DNA of 43,023 nt, taken from the NCBI RefSeq assembly GCF_000156655.1, contig NZ_DS996841.1, positions 142,409 to 185,431 of the forward strand, written 5' to 3'. The notes beneath the pieces were generated by a model. That model searched no databases, was not told the origin of the DNA, and worked only from the letters and a program-made list of their open reading frames with translations. A program made the translations under genes and the position numbers. This document shows, one piece after another, positions 16,793 through 25,996 of the stretch. How positions within the stretch are numbered: position 1 is the first letter of the stretch; each line of letters opens with the position of its first letter. Source of the stretch: Holdemanella biformis DSM 3989 (lineage in GTDB: Bacteria; Bacillota_I; Bacilli_A; Erysipelotrichales; Erysipelotrichaceae).

Positions 16793-17551
16793 ATGAGTAA
16801 AAAAGCAGAAAATAGACAAAATGACATCTATTCTAAAATCTTATCCGATGGACAAGTCAAAGTTGTAGATTTAGCCAATCTCTACCATGTAAGCATGGAA
16901 ACCATACGTACTGACCTAGCTACTATGGCCAATCAAGGACTCATCAAAAAAGTACACGGTGGTGCGAAATTAAACGAATCCTATTCTGAAGTCAGTGTAG
17001 AATTTAAAATGACAAAAAATGCGAATGAAAAACAAAAAATTGCGAGAAAAGCATTGGAATATATCGAAGATGGAAGCACGATATTCTTAGATCCCGGTTC
17101 GACTACATTGGCACTTGCCAAATATCTTCCATTAAAAAAAGATTTGTTGGTTGTTACAAACTCCTTAAAAATAGCTCAGGTTGTATCGGAAACAAAACAC
17201 GATTTGATCTTCTTAGGAGGTAAAATGTTAAAAAAGGCAAAATCGACAACCGGCGCCTTCACAAATAATCATTTAGACGCTTTGCACATCGACTGTGCCT
17301 TTATGGGATGTGACGGATTTATGAATATGGAGGGGCCCACTACATTTGCCTTTGAAGAAATGGAAGTCAAACAACACGTCTTAAAAAATTCAACTAAAAA
17401 GTATCTACTGGCAGACCCATCGAAGTTTCACGAAACCGGAACCTACACATTTGCCAAATTTTCCAATTTTGACATATTATTTACAACCCATCTGAACAAT
17501 TATGAGAGAAGAGTTGTACAAGATGTTCAAAAAGTAATCATGGCTTTATGA
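16793..17551 (+). CDS. DeoR-family sugar-phosphate-responsive regulator
   Basis: 252-residue regulator divergent from hxlA. The N-terminal HTH reads VDLANLYHVSMETIRTDLATMANQGLIKKVHGGAKL, the DeoR signature, and the C-terminal domain (GSTTLALAKYLP, FLGGKMLKKA, MGCDGF) is the DeoRC sugar-phosphate sensor. It likely represses the hxl-manA operon in response to a hexulose or pentose phosphate. The start is uncertain: ATGs occur at 16748, 16787 and 16793 and none has a ribosome site. TATGAT at 16781-16786 ends 6 nt before the ATG at 16793, so a leaderless transcript starting at that codon is possible; no clear -35 is seen. Confidence 0.85.
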   Translation: MSKKAENRQNDIYSKILSDGQVKVVDLANLYHVSMETIRTDLATMANQGLIKKVHGGAKLNESYSEVSVEFKMTKNANEKQKIARKALEYIEDGSTIFLDPGSTTLALAKYLPLKKDLLVVTNSLKIAQVVSETKHDLIFLGGKMLKKAKSTTGAFTNNHLDALHIDCAFMGCDGFMNMEGPTTFAFEEMEVKQHVLKNSTKKYLLADPSKFHETGTYTFAKFSNFDILFTTHLNNYERRVVQDVQKVIMAL

Positions 17552-17564
17552 CCCTGACCAAACC

Positions 17565-17602
17565 GCACACTATTTCTATGTGATATTGAAATCGCAGTGT
17601 GC
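17565..17602 (+). terminator. Terminator after the DeoR gene
   Basis: Outer stem GCACACT / AGTGTGC with an inner ATTTC / GAAAT stem, followed by TCTTTTT on the plus strand, 13 nt after the stop codon. Confidence 0.75.
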
Positions 17603-17607
17603 TCTTT

Positions 17608-17990
17608 TTATATTCTTATTAAAACCTCTACGATCACATATCATCTATATCCAACATAAATATGGGTGAATCTAGCACAATAGCTCTTGCGATAAATAAA
17701 ATCTGCCATTGTACATATATAAAATAGTAATTTTATAATCTTTGATCGCACTGCTGATAGGTAGCACGAAACCAACAACAGCAAGAAGACGTGATATTTG
17801 ATTTTCTAAACATATTGAACAATATATGAAATGCATCCGAACGGATTTTATTGCGTTCCCGGACAAATAAAGAAGATGAATCGTTCATAGTCTTAATGTA
17901 AAATTTCAATTATCCTTTTAATGATTTATAATCGTTCATCAGTACCTTCAAAACTATATACCTATAAACAATTGGCTGTGCATATTGACA
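17608..17990. other. Gene-free stretch between convergent units
   Basis: About 380 nt between two terminators without a supported gene. A 64-codon minus-strand frame (17672-17866) has no ribosome site and no recognisable domain. Short open stretches in several frames suggest decayed sequence, but I cannot identify a parent gene. Confidence 0.5.
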
Positions 17991-17996
17991 AAAAAG

Positions 17997-18020
17997 AGGA
18001 GCACAATAAAATGTGCTCCT
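17997..18020 (-). terminator. Terminator at the end of the quinate/shikimate operon
   Basis: 9-bp perfect stem AGGAGCACA / TGTGCTCCT with a 6-nt loop and a CTTTTTT tail on the minus strand, 30 nt after aroD. Confidence 0.85.
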
Positions 18021-18049
18021 TACGAAGATGTCACTTCTTAACTTAATGA

Positions 18050-18811
18050 TTATAAACTTTTGTGTAAAGTTTCAAGAACTGTCTTAAGATCATTGACACC
18101 CATTTGACCTGGAGCACTCGCTTTTTTAGCAGCACCAAATGTCAAACAAGAACCAAATACTTCACCAGCTAAACGAGAAATTACTCCAGTAGCTGCCATA
18201 GACATTGTGATGATTGGACGATTGGCATGTTCTTCTACCATTTCATTTGTAGCAGACAATAATGTCAATACATCCTTTTTAGATTGAGGCATAACTGCAA
18301 TCTTAGGAATGTCTGCACCCTTTTCTTGCATAGCACACAAACGAGAAATGATTTCTTCTTTTGATGGTGTTTTGAAGAAGTCATGGTTCGACATGATTAC
18401 TTTTACTCCATTTTCATGCGCTGTCGTTACAATCGTTTCAACTTCCTTATCTCCTGTATATAATTCAATATCTACTGCATCTACATAACCGCTTTTGGCA
18501 ACTGCACAGTTTAATTCCACATAATATTCAGTAGATACTTCTAATTCTCCACCTTCTTTTTTAGAACGGAAAGTAGCTAAGACTGGAGTTTCTTTAAATA
18601 CTTCACGTAATTCTTTAGCCATTTCTACTACAGATGCAGTATTTTCAACTTGTTCAAACCAATCCATACGCCATTCAATAATATCAGCTGGAGTATCTAA
18701 AATAATCTTAGCTTGTTCTAAAACATCTTCCTTAGTTTTTCCACAAATAGGAACACAAATCTTTGGTACACCTGCACCAAATTCAACATTTTTCATTGTT
18801 ACTGTATTCAT
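18050..18811 (-). CDS. aroD: Type I 3-dehydroquinate dehydratase
   Basis: Schiff-base enzyme interconverting 3-dehydroquinate and 3-dehydroshikimate. The 253-residue protein carries the catalytic triad at the classical positions of the enterobacterial enzyme: Glu86 (KKEGG), His143 (MSNHDF) and Lys170 (IPKIAVMP), plus the C-terminal GQMGVNDLK. The reaction is reversible, so in this operon (last gene after a TRAP transporter and a YdiB-type dehydrogenase) it probably serves quinate/shikimate use rather than biosynthesis. The ribosome site AAAGGAG lies in the end of dctP; the gap is 5 nt. Confidence 0.95.
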   Translation of the reverse strand: MNTVTMKNVEFGAGVPKICVPICGKTKEDVLEQAKIILDTPADIIEWRMDWFEQVENTASVVEMAKELREVFKETPVLATFRSKKEGGELEVSTEYYVELNCAVAKSGYVDAVDIELYTGDKEVETIVTTAHENGVKVIMSNHDFFKTPSKEEIISRLCAMQEKGADIPKIAVMPQSKKDVLTLLSATNEMVEEHANRPIITMSMAATGVISRLAGEVFGSCLTFGAAKKASAPGQMGVNDLKTVLETLHKSL

Positions 18812-18816
18812 TTTTT

Positions 18817-19836
18817 TTATTCTCCTTTATTCATATTTTTTGTATACGCATCAAACAATTCGTCACCAACTTGTTGTCTGATTTCTTCATAAACCGAACT
18901 TAAACGGTTTCTCATTTCATTTAATACTTCTTGTGATAAATCAATCTTTTGTGTACCACTCTCTTTAATAATACTTAAGCGATCCGACACACGTTTATCA
19001 CATTGTTCACGCGAATAATCACGTGCATTTTGTGCTGCCTGATTCACGATTTTTTTATCTTTAGTTGATAAACGATTATAAAAATCTTCATTTACAATCA
19101 TCGAAAGCAAATGTAGTAAATGATTGGTCTTCACAACATAATCCTGTTGCTCATAGATTTTCCCAGATACAATGACTTCATAAGGATTTTCTTGCGCATC
19201 AATCGTTCCTTGCTGCAAGCCAATGTATACCTCACTAAATGCCATTGGCGTAGGATTGGCTCCAATGGATTGCCAGAAAGCTAAATGATATTTATTTTCC
19301 ATTGTACGAATCTTTTGGCCTTTAAAATCATCTAAAGATTCAATCTTTTTATTTGTCGTCATGACACGGAAATTTTGATCACTCATCGCAAGCAATCTTA
19401 CACTATGTTCCAAATATACTTGATTGATTAAATTCATAAATTCTTCATCATCTAAAGTACTTCTTAAATCTTCAATATTTGTATAAGCCATAGGCAAGTC
19501 AAAGATGGCTAGTTTTGGGATAAAGTTAGCTTGGGGAGCCGTATTTTGAACCACAAATGGGATATCACCATTCATACAACTTTCAACCAGTTCTCTATCC
19601 CCACCAACAGTACCATTATGATAAGCTTTGATTTGAATTTGCCCATTCGATAATCGCTCTACTTCTTCAACAAACTTATTTGTGAAAATACCTGTTACTG
19701 TATCAGGCGGTGAATCATTGGCGATGATCCAAGGAAAAGATTGACTAGCCTTTGCTGGATCTTCTTCTTTAGCTACACAGGCCGTTAATGAAAAGGCAGT
19801 TATCATCGAAATTAAAACGGAAACTATTTTTTTCAT
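18817..19836 (-). CDS. dctP: TRAP transporter substrate-binding lipoprotein (DctP family)
   Basis: Extracytoplasmic solute receptor for an organic acid, 339 residues. It has a lipoprotein signal with lipobox LTAC (Cys20), so it is tethered to the membrane. The conserved carboxylate-binding region reads KGQKIRTMENKYHLAFWQSIG with the key Arg, then PTPMAFSEVYIGLQQGTIDAQENP, the hallmark of DctP receptors. Ligand is not readable from sequence; co-transcription with ydiB and aroD suggests quinate, shikimate or a related cyclitol carboxylate. The ribosome site is AGGAGG. Confidence 0.93.
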   Translation of the reverse strand: MKKIVSVLISMITAFSLTACVAKEEDPAKASQSFPWIIANDSPPDTVTGIFTNKFVEEVERLSNGQIQIKAYHNGTVGGDRELVESCMNGDIPFVVQNTAPQANFIPKLAIFDLPMAYTNIEDLRSTLDDEEFMNLINQVYLEHSVRLLAMSDQNFRVMTTNKKIESLDDFKGQKIRTMENKYHLAFWQSIGANPTPMAFSEVYIGLQQGTIDAQENPYEVIVSGKIYEQQDYVVKTNHLLHLLSMIVNEDFYNRLSTKDKKIVNQAAQNARDYSREQCDKRVSDRLSIIKESGTQKIDLSQEVLNEMRNRLSSVYEEIRQQVGDELFDAYTKNMNKGE

Positions 19837-19845
19837 ACGTACCTC

Positions 19846-21138
19846 CTATGCCACTAATGCCAAAGAAATTTGTGGAATAAATGTAATCAACAATAAAGCG
19901 ATAAAGAAGAAACCAATTAATGGCAACGCTTTTTTCGCAATATTCATGACTGGAATATTCACTAAAGAACTGGCTACAAATAAGTTGATTCCAATTGGTG
20001 GTGTCACAAAACCAATAGCTAAGTTCACAACCATAATAATTCCAAAGTGTACCGCATCTACACCAACACTTTGAGCAATTGGAAGTAGAATCGGTGTTAA
20101 AATCAAGATAGCTGGACTTGTATCCATTACCATACCTACAATCAACAATAAGATATTGATCACAATCAATACAGCTACTTTTCCATGAATCGTATTCAAA
20201 ATAAAGTTTGCTGCTATATCTGGAATTTGAAGTAGTGTAATAATTCTTGAAAAGGCAACGGCCGAGGCAAGAATAAATAAGATTGGTGCAAATGTTTTGA
20301 TGGATTCTACAAATACGTCATATAAGTCTTTTACACGTAAAGATTTATAGATAAACATCGAAATAAATAAAGCGTAGAAAACCGAAATCACAGCCGCTTC
20401 TGTAGGACTTGCCACACCTGAATAGATACATCCCAAAATGATTACGGGTGTTAAAAGAGCCCAAAAGCTTTCAAAGAAAACTTTTTTAAAACCTTTATTA
20501 TGAAGCGCATTTACTTCTTCATTGATCTTATCTTTATCTTCACCATGTTTTTTACAATAGTAAAATGCATAAATCATCAATAGTGCAGCAATCAATAAGC
20601 CTGGAACAATACCAGCCATAAACATCTTTCCTACACTTGTACCACTTGCCATACCATATAAGATAAATGGAATACTTGGAGGAATGATTACGCCTAGACC
20701 ACCGGCAACCGCAACAATAGCTGTGACAAACGTCTTGTCATAACCTAATTTTACAAGTAAAGGAATGGTCATACTTCCTACCGCTGCAACCGTTGCAGGG
20801 GCACTTCCTGAAATTGCACCATAGAATAAACACGTAATAATCACCGCACATGGCATTCCGGCTGTTCTTTTTCCAATAAAGAAAGAAAACACATCAAATA
20901 ATTTTTTACTAACGCCACCTTTTGCCATTAAAATACCAGAAAGCACAAACATAGGTACGGCAAGCAATGGAAAGGAATCGATTCCTCCAAACATAGCACG
21001 AATAATGTATTCTGGTGAAATGGTAAAATTTGGATCAAATAGGGACGGAGCCAAAGAAACGATACTAAGGGTAGACGATATAGGAACGGACAATAATAGA
21101 AGCCCAATAAATAATATAAATACAACGATGGCTAACAT
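19846..21138 (-). CDS. dctM: TRAP transporter large permease (DctM family)
   Basis: 430-residue Na+-coupled permease with about 12 hydrophobic helices. Typical segments are FVLSGILMAKGGVSKKLFD, AISGSAPATVAAVGSMTIP, GGLGVIIPPSIPFILYG and the C-terminal NLAIGFVTPPIGINLFV. It follows dctQ with stop and start sharing one base and precedes dctP, giving the order Q-M-P. Confidence 0.95.
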   Translation of the reverse strand: MLAIVVFILFIGLLLLSVPISSTLSIVSLAPSLFDPNFTISPEYIIRAMFGGIDSFPLLAVPMFVLSGILMAKGGVSKKLFDVFSFFIGKRTAGMPCAVIITCLFYGAISGSAPATVAAVGSMTIPLLVKLGYDKTFVTAIVAVAGGLGVIIPPSIPFILYGMASGTSVGKMFMAGIVPGLLIAALLMIYAFYYCKKHGEDKDKINEEVNALHNKGFKKVFFESFWALLTPVIILGCIYSGVASPTEAAVISVFYALFISMFIYKSLRVKDLYDVFVESIKTFAPILFILASAVAFSRIITLLQIPDIAANFILNTIHGKVAVLIVINILLLIVGMVMDTSPAILILTPILLPIAQSVGVDAVHFGIIMVVNLAIGFVTPPIGINLFVASSLVNIPVMNIAKKALPLIGFFFIALLLITFIPQISLALVA

Positions 21139-21662
21139 TATCTTCCCTCCCTTGGATCTTGATCAATGATTTTTTCATGATTCAACATACGTTTTACATT
21201 GTCGATTTCATATATAATTTGTTGGAAAGAACGTATTGTAGCCAACACAAAACCAACAAAAGGCGCACATTGGACGTATGGCATTGGAAGTTGTAAAGCA
21301 GGGCTTGTCTGTTTTGAGGCAATTGATTGCATCAAAAATTTATATCCATGAATACTCAAATAAAAGAAGAGTACAAACAACAATATATTTAAGAATAATT
21401 GTGCAAATACATAAGCTTTTTTAGGAAACATATTGATGACTTGATCAACCTTAATGGAAATCCATCTTTTAATGCAGTAACTAATACTGATAAAGCAAGA
21501 CCAGATAAACATATATCTCGTTAGTTCTTCTGACCAGCTCAGTGAAAAATTCAGTATATAGCGACAGAAAACCTGAACTCCCATAATGCATGCCATTGCC
21601 ACAAGCAATATAATAAGTAGAATTTCTTCTAACTTGTCATCGAGCAATTTTATAACTTTCAA
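21138..21662 (-). CDS. dctQ: TRAP transporter small permease (DctQ family)
   Basis: 174-residue, four-helix small permease that partners DctM. It has the conserved CRYILNFSLSWSEELTRYMFIWSCFI motif region of DctQ proteins. The start codon is TTG, 4 nt after GGAAGTGA, which may reduce its translation relative to DctM and DctP. It lies 68 nt after the MFS gene in the same operon. Confidence 0.93.
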   Translation of the reverse strand: MKVIKLLDDKLEEILLIILLVAMACIMGVQVFCRYILNFSLSWSEELTRYMFIWSCFISISYCIKRWISIKVDQVINMFPKKAYVFAQLFLNILLFVLFFYLSIHGYKFLMQSIASKQTSPALQLPMPYVQCAPFVGFVLATIRSFQQIIYEIDNVKRMLNHEKIIDQDPREGR

Positions 21663-21730
21663 TTTATCACTTCCTTTTTTTCATTATTTTAGCAAAAATA
21701 CGGTACTTTTGTACCGCATTTTATTCATAA

Positions 21731-22936
21731 TTAATCTTGCGCAACTAAATTTTTGTAACGTAAGTTCACGTACAATCCAAGTAATACACCAACAGCAGTT
21801 AACACAATATTCATAGTCATAACGCCACTTGGTGTCATGTTACCTGCAGCTGTTAAGATTGTGTAGTTACATAAACTTGAAGCAATCATAACCAATGCAG
21901 TCACTGTACCTTTAATTTTAGGGAAGATCATATTACATACGGATGTAGCAATCTGTAGTAATCCACCAGCACCAGCCCATCCAATTACGAATGCACCGAT
22001 TGTACACATTGTTTGACTTGGAGCCACCAATACAACAATTAACATTGCCAAACAAATAGCTGGATAAGCCAAGATAAAACGAACATCTTTAATTTTACGA
22101 GTTAAGAATGAAGTTACGATTAAGGCAATCAAAGTTCCCATTGAATAGTATGTTTGCATAGCACTAGGATCTGCCCATCCAGCAACGTCTTTCGCAAAGT
22201 TTTGAGCACAGTTTAACCATAATTGGAATGTTCCTGTACATGTAAATCCAATTAAAATCATTGCGATAGATTCAATTGAGAAGTGTGTTTCTTTCATGCT
22301 GGCAATTAAGCCTTGTTTCTTTTCTCCATTTGCTGAATCTGTATCTGGCATTGGACAGAATAGAATCAATGCTGCAAGTACTACATAGGCAATTCCACAT
22401 ACCCAGAATAAGTGGTTGTAACTAGTTGCTCCTGTAGCTGTTGTACTTACGGCAACGCCTAAGAAGAATGGCAAGAACATCTGGCTAACTGAAATGAAGA
22501 ATTTGATTCCCATTGTCGCAACACCAGGTGCATCACTAATTGCTTCCGCAACGGCAGGATAGATTCCTGTATCCAAGAATGAGTTTGCGATACCACCAAC
22601 AATGGCACATACATAGGCAATTGTATGTCCTCCGTTTACTCCTGCATTAAATGCGAAGACTAAACCAATCATATATACGGCATAACTCAATCCACCAATA
22701 AACATAGAAATTTTACGTCCTAATTTATCAGATAATGGACCCGCAAAAGGAAGGGCGACTAAACGTCCAAGTCCTAATGCAGCTGAAATTTTTGTGATTG
22801 ACATTGGGTCACATCCCCAACTAGTCGCAAGTGATTCTTTAATCACAGCTTGTCCAAGTACTGAACATCCAACTCCATGAATAAAGTAGTTCAAGTACAT
22901 AATAAGGACAGAAGGTAAATACTTTTTATCTTTCAT
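21731..22936 (-). CDS. MFS transporter, YdiN-like (probable quinate/shikimate or product carrier)
   Basis: 401-residue, 12-helix major facilitator. The loop 2-3 signature reads GPLSDKLGRKISMF and the gene sits next to a YdiB-type dehydrogenase and with aroD, as ydiN does in E. coli (from memory). Having both an MFS and a TRAP carrier in one operon suggests either two substrates or import by one and export of a reduced product by the other. That division is inference. The ribosome site is AGAGGAAAG. Confidence 0.85.
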   Translation of the reverse strand: MKDKKYLPSVLIMYLNYFIHGVGCSVLGQAVIKESLATSWGCDPMSITKISAALGLGRLVALPFAGPLSDKLGRKISMFIGGLSYAVYMIGLVFAFNAGVNGGHTIAYVCAIVGGIANSFLDTGIYPAVAEAISDAPGVATMGIKFFISVSQMFLPFFLGVAVSTTATGATSYNHLFWVCGIAYVVLAALILFCPMPDTDSANGEKKQGLIASMKETHFSIESIAMILIGFTCTGTFQLWLNCAQNFAKDVAGWADPSAMQTYYSMGTLIALIVTSFLTRKIKDVRFILAYPAICLAMLIVVLVAPSQTMCTIGAFVIGWAGAGGLLQIATSVCNMIFPKIKGTVTALVMIASSLCNYTILTAAGNMTPSGVMTMNIVLTAVGVLLGLYVNLRYKNLVAQD

Positions 22937-22965
22937 GTTCTCTTTCCTCTATAATAATATCTTAA

Positions 22966-23838
22966 TTAAAAATCAAATCCCATTACTTTTTTAATGTGAT
23001 CTACAGGCATTTCTTTTCCAGTCCACAATTCAAATGCTGCAGCACCTTGGTAAAGCATCATTGGGAAACCATTTAATGTTTTACATCCAACACTTTCTGC
23101 CATTTCCAACAATTTAGTTTTTGCTGGGGCATACACTGTATCTGTTACAATTAAGTCTTCACGTAAGAATGAAGTGTCTGGCAACCAAGTTTGTCCTTCT
23201 AAAGGTTTCATACCCATACCAGTCGCATTTGTTAAGATATAGCTATCTTCGATTTCTTTACGCAATGCTTCTTTATCATCTAAATCAAACAATTTAGCTT
23301 TACAATTTGTGTTTTTGTTGATTTTTTCAACAGTTTCTTCAGCATTTGTCCAGAATTTATCTTTACGGTTGAAGATTGAAAGTTCGGCAACACCATCTAA
23401 TGCAGCTTGGATTTCAATAGCTGTAGCAGCTCCACCAGCTCCGGCAATTGTCATTTTCTTACCGATTGCGTCGATTCCTGCATCTTTTAAACCTTTCATG
23501 TATCCAACACCATCTGTGATTGTTCCTGTTAATACACCATTGTCATTTACAACTGTATTTACAGCTCCACACATTTCAGCTGCTGGAGTCAATTTGTCTA
23601 AGTATTTTCCGATCACAGTCTTGTTAGGCATAGATACGTTCCATCCACGAACCTTCATAGCTCTAAATCCTTTTACTGTATCTTCCAAAGTGTCATTATC
23701 TACTTCAAATGCAAGGTAAGCATAGTCTAAACCTAATTTAGCGAATGCTTCATTGTGCATCTTTGGTGATGATGAATGGCGAATAGGGTATGCGATCAAC
23801 CCAATTAATTCTGTGTGTCCTGTAATTCTTTCACTCAT
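22966..23838 (-). CDS. ydiB: Quinate/shikimate dehydrogenase, YdiB type
   Basis: Oxidises shikimate or quinate to the 3-dehydro acid, probably with NAD. The 290-residue protein matches the YdiB subfamily: ELIGLIAYPIRHSSSP, YLAFEVDNDT, VSMPNK with catalytic Lys73, LTPAAEMCGAVNTVVND, a catalytic Asp109, and the terminal LWTGKEMPVDHIKKVMGF. In classic AroE and YdiB the second site reads NTDG; here it is ITDG (Ile107), an odd change beside the substrate pocket. The strong AGGAGG site and position between the flavoenzyme and the MFS gene support a catabolic role. Biosynthesis is covered by the separate AroE-AroK fusion at 28206. Confidence 0.9.
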   Translation of the reverse strand: MSERITGHTELIGLIAYPIRHSSSPKMHNEAFAKLGLDYAYLAFEVDNDTLEDTVKGFRAMKVRGWNVSMPNKTVIGKYLDKLTPAAEMCGAVNTVVNDNGVLTGTITDGVGYMKGLKDAGIDAIGKKMTIAGAGGAATAIEIQAALDGVAELSIFNRKDKFWTNAEETVEKINKNTNCKAKLFDLDDKEALRKEIEDSYILTNATGMGMKPLEGQTWLPDTSFLREDLIVTDTVYAPAKTKLLEMAESVGCKTLNGFPMMLYQGAAAFELWTGKEMPVDHIKKVMGFDF

Positions 23839-23861
23839 GTTCTTTTCCTCCTAAAGTGATT

Positions 23862-25859
23862 TTATTCTAAGTATCCCTTTGTTTTTAATGTGTTTAAAAT
23901 ATTACGTCCTTCAGCCGTACCATCAATAATACGACGAGCACGAACACTATCACCAATATTAACGATTTCTACATCTTTATCTTCAAATGCATCTGTTAAA
24001 TCTTTCATCAATGGTGAATAGCTACGCATTCCTAAACAAACGAATCCATAATCAAAGTCTAATTGTTCGTTTTGATCATTGCGTTTTACAATAAAGTGAT
24101 CCGGATGAACTTCCTGTAAAGCAGTTGATGTTAAGATATTTACATGATTCTTTTCTAACAATGCATATGTACCTACTTTAGTAACGATATCTAAATCTTT
24201 ACCAACAACTGGAAGCATTTCTACGATAGAAACTTCAGCCTTACGATTTGAGAAGAATTCAACTACATCAAGACCTACAGCTCCACCACCAACAACAACA
24301 ACTTTTTTCCCCTCCATATCCATTGGATAGTTATCAATATTGTTGATCATACCTAAGATTCCTTTAACGCTGCTTTGTGGACGATCAATGTTTTCACGCA
24401 ATCCAATAATTGGAGGTAATAAAGGAGTTGATCCTGTTGCATTGACAATTACATCTGGTTTTAAAGCTTCTACAAATGGAATTGTAGCTTCTGTATTTGT
24501 GAATGTGATTAAGTTTTTCAATTTACTAGCACGACGAATCAAATAGTCTGGGAAATCTCTTAAACGTTTCTTTTCAGGAATTTTAGAAATTTCAACACTC
24601 AATCCCCCTAAATGATCTTCTTTTTCAATCAAGAATGTCATGCATCCAACTTCAGCAGCAGTACATGCTGCTTCAAGGCCTGCAGTACCTCCACCAATCA
24701 CAACAACGTTGCATGGTTTCTTTACTTTTTGGTTCTTATAAGCTTCACCCTCATTTACACTCGGATTGATTGTACAACGAATTGGACGGTTTAAGCCAAT
24801 ACGGTGACCACTACATCCAATGTTACAAGAAATACATTTACGAATTTCGTCTAAACGTCCTTCTTTCACTTTTAATGGCCATTGAGGGTCCGCTACAAAT
24901 TGACGTCCTAAACCAATGAAGTCTGCTTGATTTGATTCGATAATTTCATTTGCGACTTTTGGATCACGAATATTACCTACTGTAATAACTGGCTTATTAA
25001 ATTTTTCTTTAACTGCAGTCGCTAAGTAAGTTCTCCAACCATCTTTTAAATAATTGGCATCAATTTGGTATTGAATAGAATCTACAAGTCCACAAGATAC
25101 ATCAATAATATCGGCTTCTTCTTGGAAATATTCTAACAATTTTAATGTATCTTCCAATGTGTTTCCACCTGGTAAGAACTCATCTGCACTAATACGAATC
25201 AAGATTGGAAAGAAAGGTCCAACCGCTTCACGTACAGCTTTTAAAATCATTGTCGCAAAACGCGCACGATTTTCATAGCTACCGCCAAATTCATCTGTTC
25301 TATTATTCGTTAATGGTGATAAGAACTGACTAATTAAATAAGAGTGTCCACAGTGGATTTCAACTGCATCAAATCCAGCAATCTGAGCACGCTTAGCTGC
25401 TTTTGCATAACTTTCAACGATCGAATTGATTTCTTCTACAGTTAATGGACGAGGTGTAGCTCCACCTTTTTTATTTGGTAAATTACTTGCAGATACAGGC
25501 TGCATGTTGATTCTTTCAGCTACAGCACTTGCACCAGCATGATTTAACTGAACCGCAATTTTAGTATCGTGTTTGTGGATTGTTTCAGTTAATTTGAACA
25601 TTCTAGGAATGTAGCTATCTAAATCCAAACGCAACTGTGTTGTTCCATTTGATCCTGCTGGATAGTCAACACACGCGTTTTCAACGATGATAAGACCAGC
25701 TCCACCTTGTGCTCTTTGTTCATAATAATCAATGTGCAAAAAACTCATTTCTCCTGTGTTTTCTGCGAAGTTTGTTCCCATCGGAGTCATAACGATACGG
25801 TTTGGAATTGTACATCTTCTGACTTCTAATGGTTGAAACAATGAATTAAACTTTGCCAT
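23862..25859 (-). CDS. Enoate-reductase-like Fe-S flavoenzyme (old yellow enzyme family with FAD/NAD domain)
   Basis: 665 residues in the 2,4-dienoyl-CoA reductase / 2-enoate reductase / BaiCD architecture. An N-terminal FMN barrel (about 1-335) holds HCGHSYLISQFLSP with the probable proton donor Tyr174 and RTDEFGGSYENRARF. A 4Fe-4S cluster is bound by Cys342, Cys345, Cys349 and Cys362. A C-terminal FAD domain (VVVIGGGTAGLEAA) and an NADH-binding fold (VVVVGGGAVGLDV) follow. It reduces an activated C=C. As first gene of the operon with ydiB and aroD, its likely substrate is the enone 3-dehydroshikimate or a product derived from it; this is inference. Confidence 0.9.
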   Translation of the reverse strand: MAKFNSLFQPLEVRRCTIPNRIVMTPMGTNFAENTGEMSFLHIDYYEQRAQGGAGLIIVENACVDYPAGSNGTTQLRLDLDSYIPRMFKLTETIHKHDTKIAVQLNHAGASAVAERINMQPVSASNLPNKKGGATPRPLTVEEINSIVESYAKAAKRAQIAGFDAVEIHCGHSYLISQFLSPLTNNRTDEFGGSYENRARFATMILKAVREAVGPFFPILIRISADEFLPGGNTLEDTLKLLEYFQEEADIIDVSCGLVDSIQYQIDANYLKDGWRTYLATAVKEKFNKPVITVGNIRDPKVANEIIESNQADFIGLGRQFVADPQWPLKVKEGRLDEIRKCISCNIGCSGHRIGLNRPIRCTINPSVNEGEAYKNQKVKKPCNVVVIGGGTAGLEAACTAAEVGCMTFLIEKEDHLGGLSVEISKIPEKKRLRDFPDYLIRRASKLKNLITFTNTEATIPFVEALKPDVIVNATGSTPLLPPIIGLRENIDRPQSSVKGILGMINNIDNYPMDMEGKKVVVVGGGAVGLDVVEFFSNRKAEVSIVEMLPVVGKDLDIVTKVGTYALLEKNHVNILTSTALQEVHPDHFIVKRNDQNEQLDFDYGFVCLGMRSYSPLMKDLTDAFEDKDVEIVNIGDSVRARRIIDGTAEGRNILNTLKTKGYLE

Positions 25860-25899
25860 TTTTTCCTCCTAAATGTTAACTTATTCACAAGACAACCCT

Positions 25900-25928
25900 A
25901 TTATAATTATTTAAATCTATTGAAACAA
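25900..25928 (-). promoter_or_regulatory. Promoter of the quinate/shikimate operon
   Basis: Minus-strand TTGTTT, 17 bp, TATAAT. The LysR-type palindromes lie immediately upstream (towards higher coordinates), the usual activator position. Confidence 0.65.
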
Positions 25929-25937
25929 TTATGTTTT

Positions 25938-25968
25938 ATCTATTTATTTATAGATTTTATCTATAGAT
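25938..25968. promoter_or_regulatory. LysR operator cluster
   Basis: Two palindromes lie between the divergent genes: ATCTAT-N6-ATAGAT (25938-25955) and ATCTATAGAT (25959-25968). A further half-site-like ATCTATTG occurs near 25915. The arrangement fits a recognition site plus activation site for a LysR tetramer controlling the operon on the left and its own gene on the right. Confidence 0.65.
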
Positions 25969-25996
25969 TATTTTATAATCAAAGCAGGAGGACACC

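Noticed and set aside
17672-17866. 64-codon minus-strand frame in the gap before aroD
   Set aside because: No ribosome site, no homology I recognise, and it lies between two terminators; treated as gene-free.
23309-23719. 136-codon plus-strand frame
   Set aside because: Antisense to ydiB; no ribosome site and composition typical of a shadow frame.
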